A DNA stretch of 64,000 nt. It comes from DASXQK01 sp963757155. GTDB lineage: Bacteria > Pseudomonadota > Alphaproteobacteria > Dongiales > Dongiaceae. Under the pieces are notes generated by a model. The model worked only from the letters and a program-made list of their open reading frames with translations, searched no databases and was not told where the DNA came from. Where the stretch lies: the NCBI GenBank assembly GCA_963757155.1, contig CAVWQS010000021.1:1-64000 (forward strand), given 5' to 3'. This document shows positions 62,646 to 64,000 of this stretch, piece after piece (position 1 is the stretch's first letter; every line of letters begins with the position of its first letter). The position numbers and the translations under genes are program-made.

Positions 62646-63373
62646 TCACCCCGCCCCACCCAAAAAAGCTTCCGCCACTTCGCGGTTGCCCAGGAGGGCG
62701 GCGGCGGTGTCGGTGAAGCGGTTGCGGCCGGTGGCGAGCACATAGCCGCGATGCGCGATGGAAAGCGCGGCCCGCGCGTTCTGCTCCACCATCAAAATGC
62801 CCACGCCCTCGCGGTTGATGGCGAGGATGCAGTCGAAGATCTCGCCGATCACCTTGGGGGAAAGCCCGACCGTGGGCTCGTCCAGCAGCAGCAGCTTCGG
62901 CTCGATCATGAGCGCGCGCGCGATCGCCACCATCTGGCGCTGGCCGCCGGAGAGCTCGCCGACGCGCTGGCGGCGCTTGTCCTTCAAGGCGGGAAACAAA
63001 GCATAGACTTTCGCGAAGGTCGGGCCGAGATCGCCGCGGCGGATGTAAGCGCCCATGGCGAGGTTGTCCTCGACGCTCATGCTGCGGAACACATTGCGCT
63101 CCTGCGGCACATAGGCGATGCCGCGCGCGACCAGGCGCTCCGGCGCTTCGCCGGTGATGTCCTCGCCGTCATAGACGACCTTGCCGGCCTTCAGCGGGAT
63201 CAGCCCGATCAGCGCCTTCATCGCGGTCGACTTGCCGGCGCCGTTGGGGCCGACGACGACCACCACCTCGCCGGCATCGACCGCGAGATCGACGCCCTGG
63301 AGGATGTCCATCCCGCCATAGCCGCCGAGGAGGCCGGTTGCCTGCAGCAGCGGGCCCTGCCCAGCGCGGTCAT
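62646..63373 (-). CDS. livF: Branched-chain amino acid-type ABC ATPase LivF (N-terminal frameshift)
   Basis: About 242 aa. Walker A GPNGAGKST, signature ELSGGQRQMVAIARA and Walker B LLLLDEPTVGLSP are intact from ATG 63311 onward. The family's N-terminal strand (PLLQATGLLGGYGG) lies upstream in frame but without a start. ATG 63373 overlaps the livG stop (ATGA) and is one base out of frame: restoring one G in CTGGGCAGGG near 63358 gives MTALGQGPLLQATGLL. I therefore take 63373 as the true start with a -1 error. Confidence 0.85.
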
Positions 63374-64000
63374 AGCGTCTTGCGCCCGCCGAGATAGGCC
63401 TCGATCACCGCGTCATTGGCGCGGATCTCGGCCATGCTGCCGCGGGTCAGCACGCGGCCCTCGGCCATGACCACCACGGGATCGCAGAGCCGCGCGATCA
63501 GGTCCATGTCGTGCTCGATGATGCAGAAGCTGTAGCCCTGATCCCGGTTCAGACTTTCGATATAGCCGGCGAGCTCGGCCATCAGGCTGCGATTGACGCC
63601 GGCGCCGATCTCGTCCAGCAGCACGAGCTTGGCATCCGTCATCATGGCCCGGCCGAGCTCGAGCAGCTTCTTCTGCCCACCGGAAAGATTGCCGGCGAGC
63701 TCGAAGCGCAGCGCGCCGAGCTTGAGGCGGCCCAGCACCTCCTCCGCGCGTTCGCGGAAGGCACGCTCCTCCGCTTTCACGCGAGCGGGCCGGAAGAGAG
63801 CGGTCAGCAGATGCTCGCCGCTCTGCCCCGGCGGTACGACCATGAGATTCTCCAGCACGGTCATGCGGGCGAGTTCATGAGCGATCTGGAAGGTGCGCAC
63901 CAGGCCGCGGCGGAACAGCTCATGGGGGCGCCGCCCCGTGACATCCTCGCCGTCGAGCTCGATGCGTCCGGAATCGGGCGCCATGAATCCGGCCAGCATA
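63370..64000 (-). CDS. livG: Branched-chain amino acid-type ABC ATPase LivG (5' end cut by window)
   Basis: At least 210 aa; the N-terminus with Walker A lies beyond the window edge. Visible are GLVRTFQIAHELARMTVLEN (Q-loop region), the signature NLSGGQKKLLELGRAMM, Walker B LVLLDEIGAGVNRS and the switch His in CIIEHDMDLI. The ending VIEAYLGGRKTL is LivG-like. Partner of LivF. Confidence 0.9.
   Translation of the reverse strand, partial: MLAGFMAPDSGRIELDGEDVTGRRPHELFRRGLVRTFQIAHELARMTVLENLMVVPPGQSGEHLLTALFRPARVKAEERAFRERAEEVLGRLKLGALRFELAGNLSGGQKKLLELGRAMMTDAKLVLLDEIGAGVNRSLMAELAGYIESLNRDQGYSFCIIEHDMDLIARLCDPVVVMAEGRVLTRGSMAEIRANDAVIEAYLGGRKTL

Noticed and set aside
1..64000. tRNA or rRNA genes
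   Set aside because: No cloverleaf with a GTTCGA-type T-loop or rRNA segment was recognised by eye. A covariance-model search would settle it.

Overview
The window reads as a chromosomal segment of a GC-rich Gram-negative bacterium, most likely an alphaproteobacterium. The pointers are a periplasmic Cox11 protein, a CbtBA cobalt transporter behind a cobalamin riboswitch, a HmuQ/IsdG-like heme protein behind a Fur-type site, YqgE/AlgH, Dgo-type sugar-acid genes and liv/dpp-type ABC operons. I cannot name a genus. I recognised no rRNA, tRNA or CRISPR.

Layout. 1-9.2 kb: the tail of a broken acyltransferase, then a polysaccharide locus (LuxR-type regulator, galE, processive family-2 glycosyltransferase, GH26-like exported hydrolase, DUF995 lipoprotein). 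A second GH26-like + DUF995 pair lies on the opposite strand. 9.4-15.5 kb: a mobile-DNA graveyard with an rve transposase, two halves of serine recombinases, two GerE-like HTH pieces, an intact IS66-family element with its 8-bp target duplication, and ATTCCCTG hairpin repeats. 15.5-25.5 kb: mixed housekeeping genes (methyltransferase, acyltransferase, MFS, TonB-C protein, Cds1-type cysteine desulfhydrase, glyoxalase I, MESH1-like alarmone hydrolase, YqgE, a Cox11-cytochrome c fusion). 25.6-33.8 kb: an RND pump with its adaptor, and a second RND permease carrying a C-terminal EF-hand domain. 34-38 kb: DMSP-lyase-like cupin, riboswitch-controlled CbtBA with a divergent phosphatase, GrpB, and a heme-utilisation pair. 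38-44 kb: a sugar-acid catabolic cluster (SDR, IlvD/Edd dehydratase, FadR-type regulator, DgoK, DgoA, AllA-like protein) with a FadR-type operator. 44-51 kb: glycosyltransferase, ACT-domain protein, dipeptide-type ABC operon with an alkaline-phosphatase-superfamily enzyme. 51.1-57.5 kb: a block of genes I cannot assign. It holds two tandem paralogues sharing a C-terminal module, a small beta-rich protein, a three-TM membrane protein, an NlpC/P60-like peptidase and a helical partner. This is the best candidate for an undescribed system. 57.7-64 kb: a D-2-hydroxyacid dehydrogenase and a liv operon interrupted by four near-identical 150-bp repeats.

A property of the whole window: at least a dozen conserved genes are broken by single-base frameshifts, mostly +1 and mostly beside an identical base, with both halves otherwise well conserved. 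This looks more like consensus sequencing error than decay. I describe those genes as single frameshifted units.
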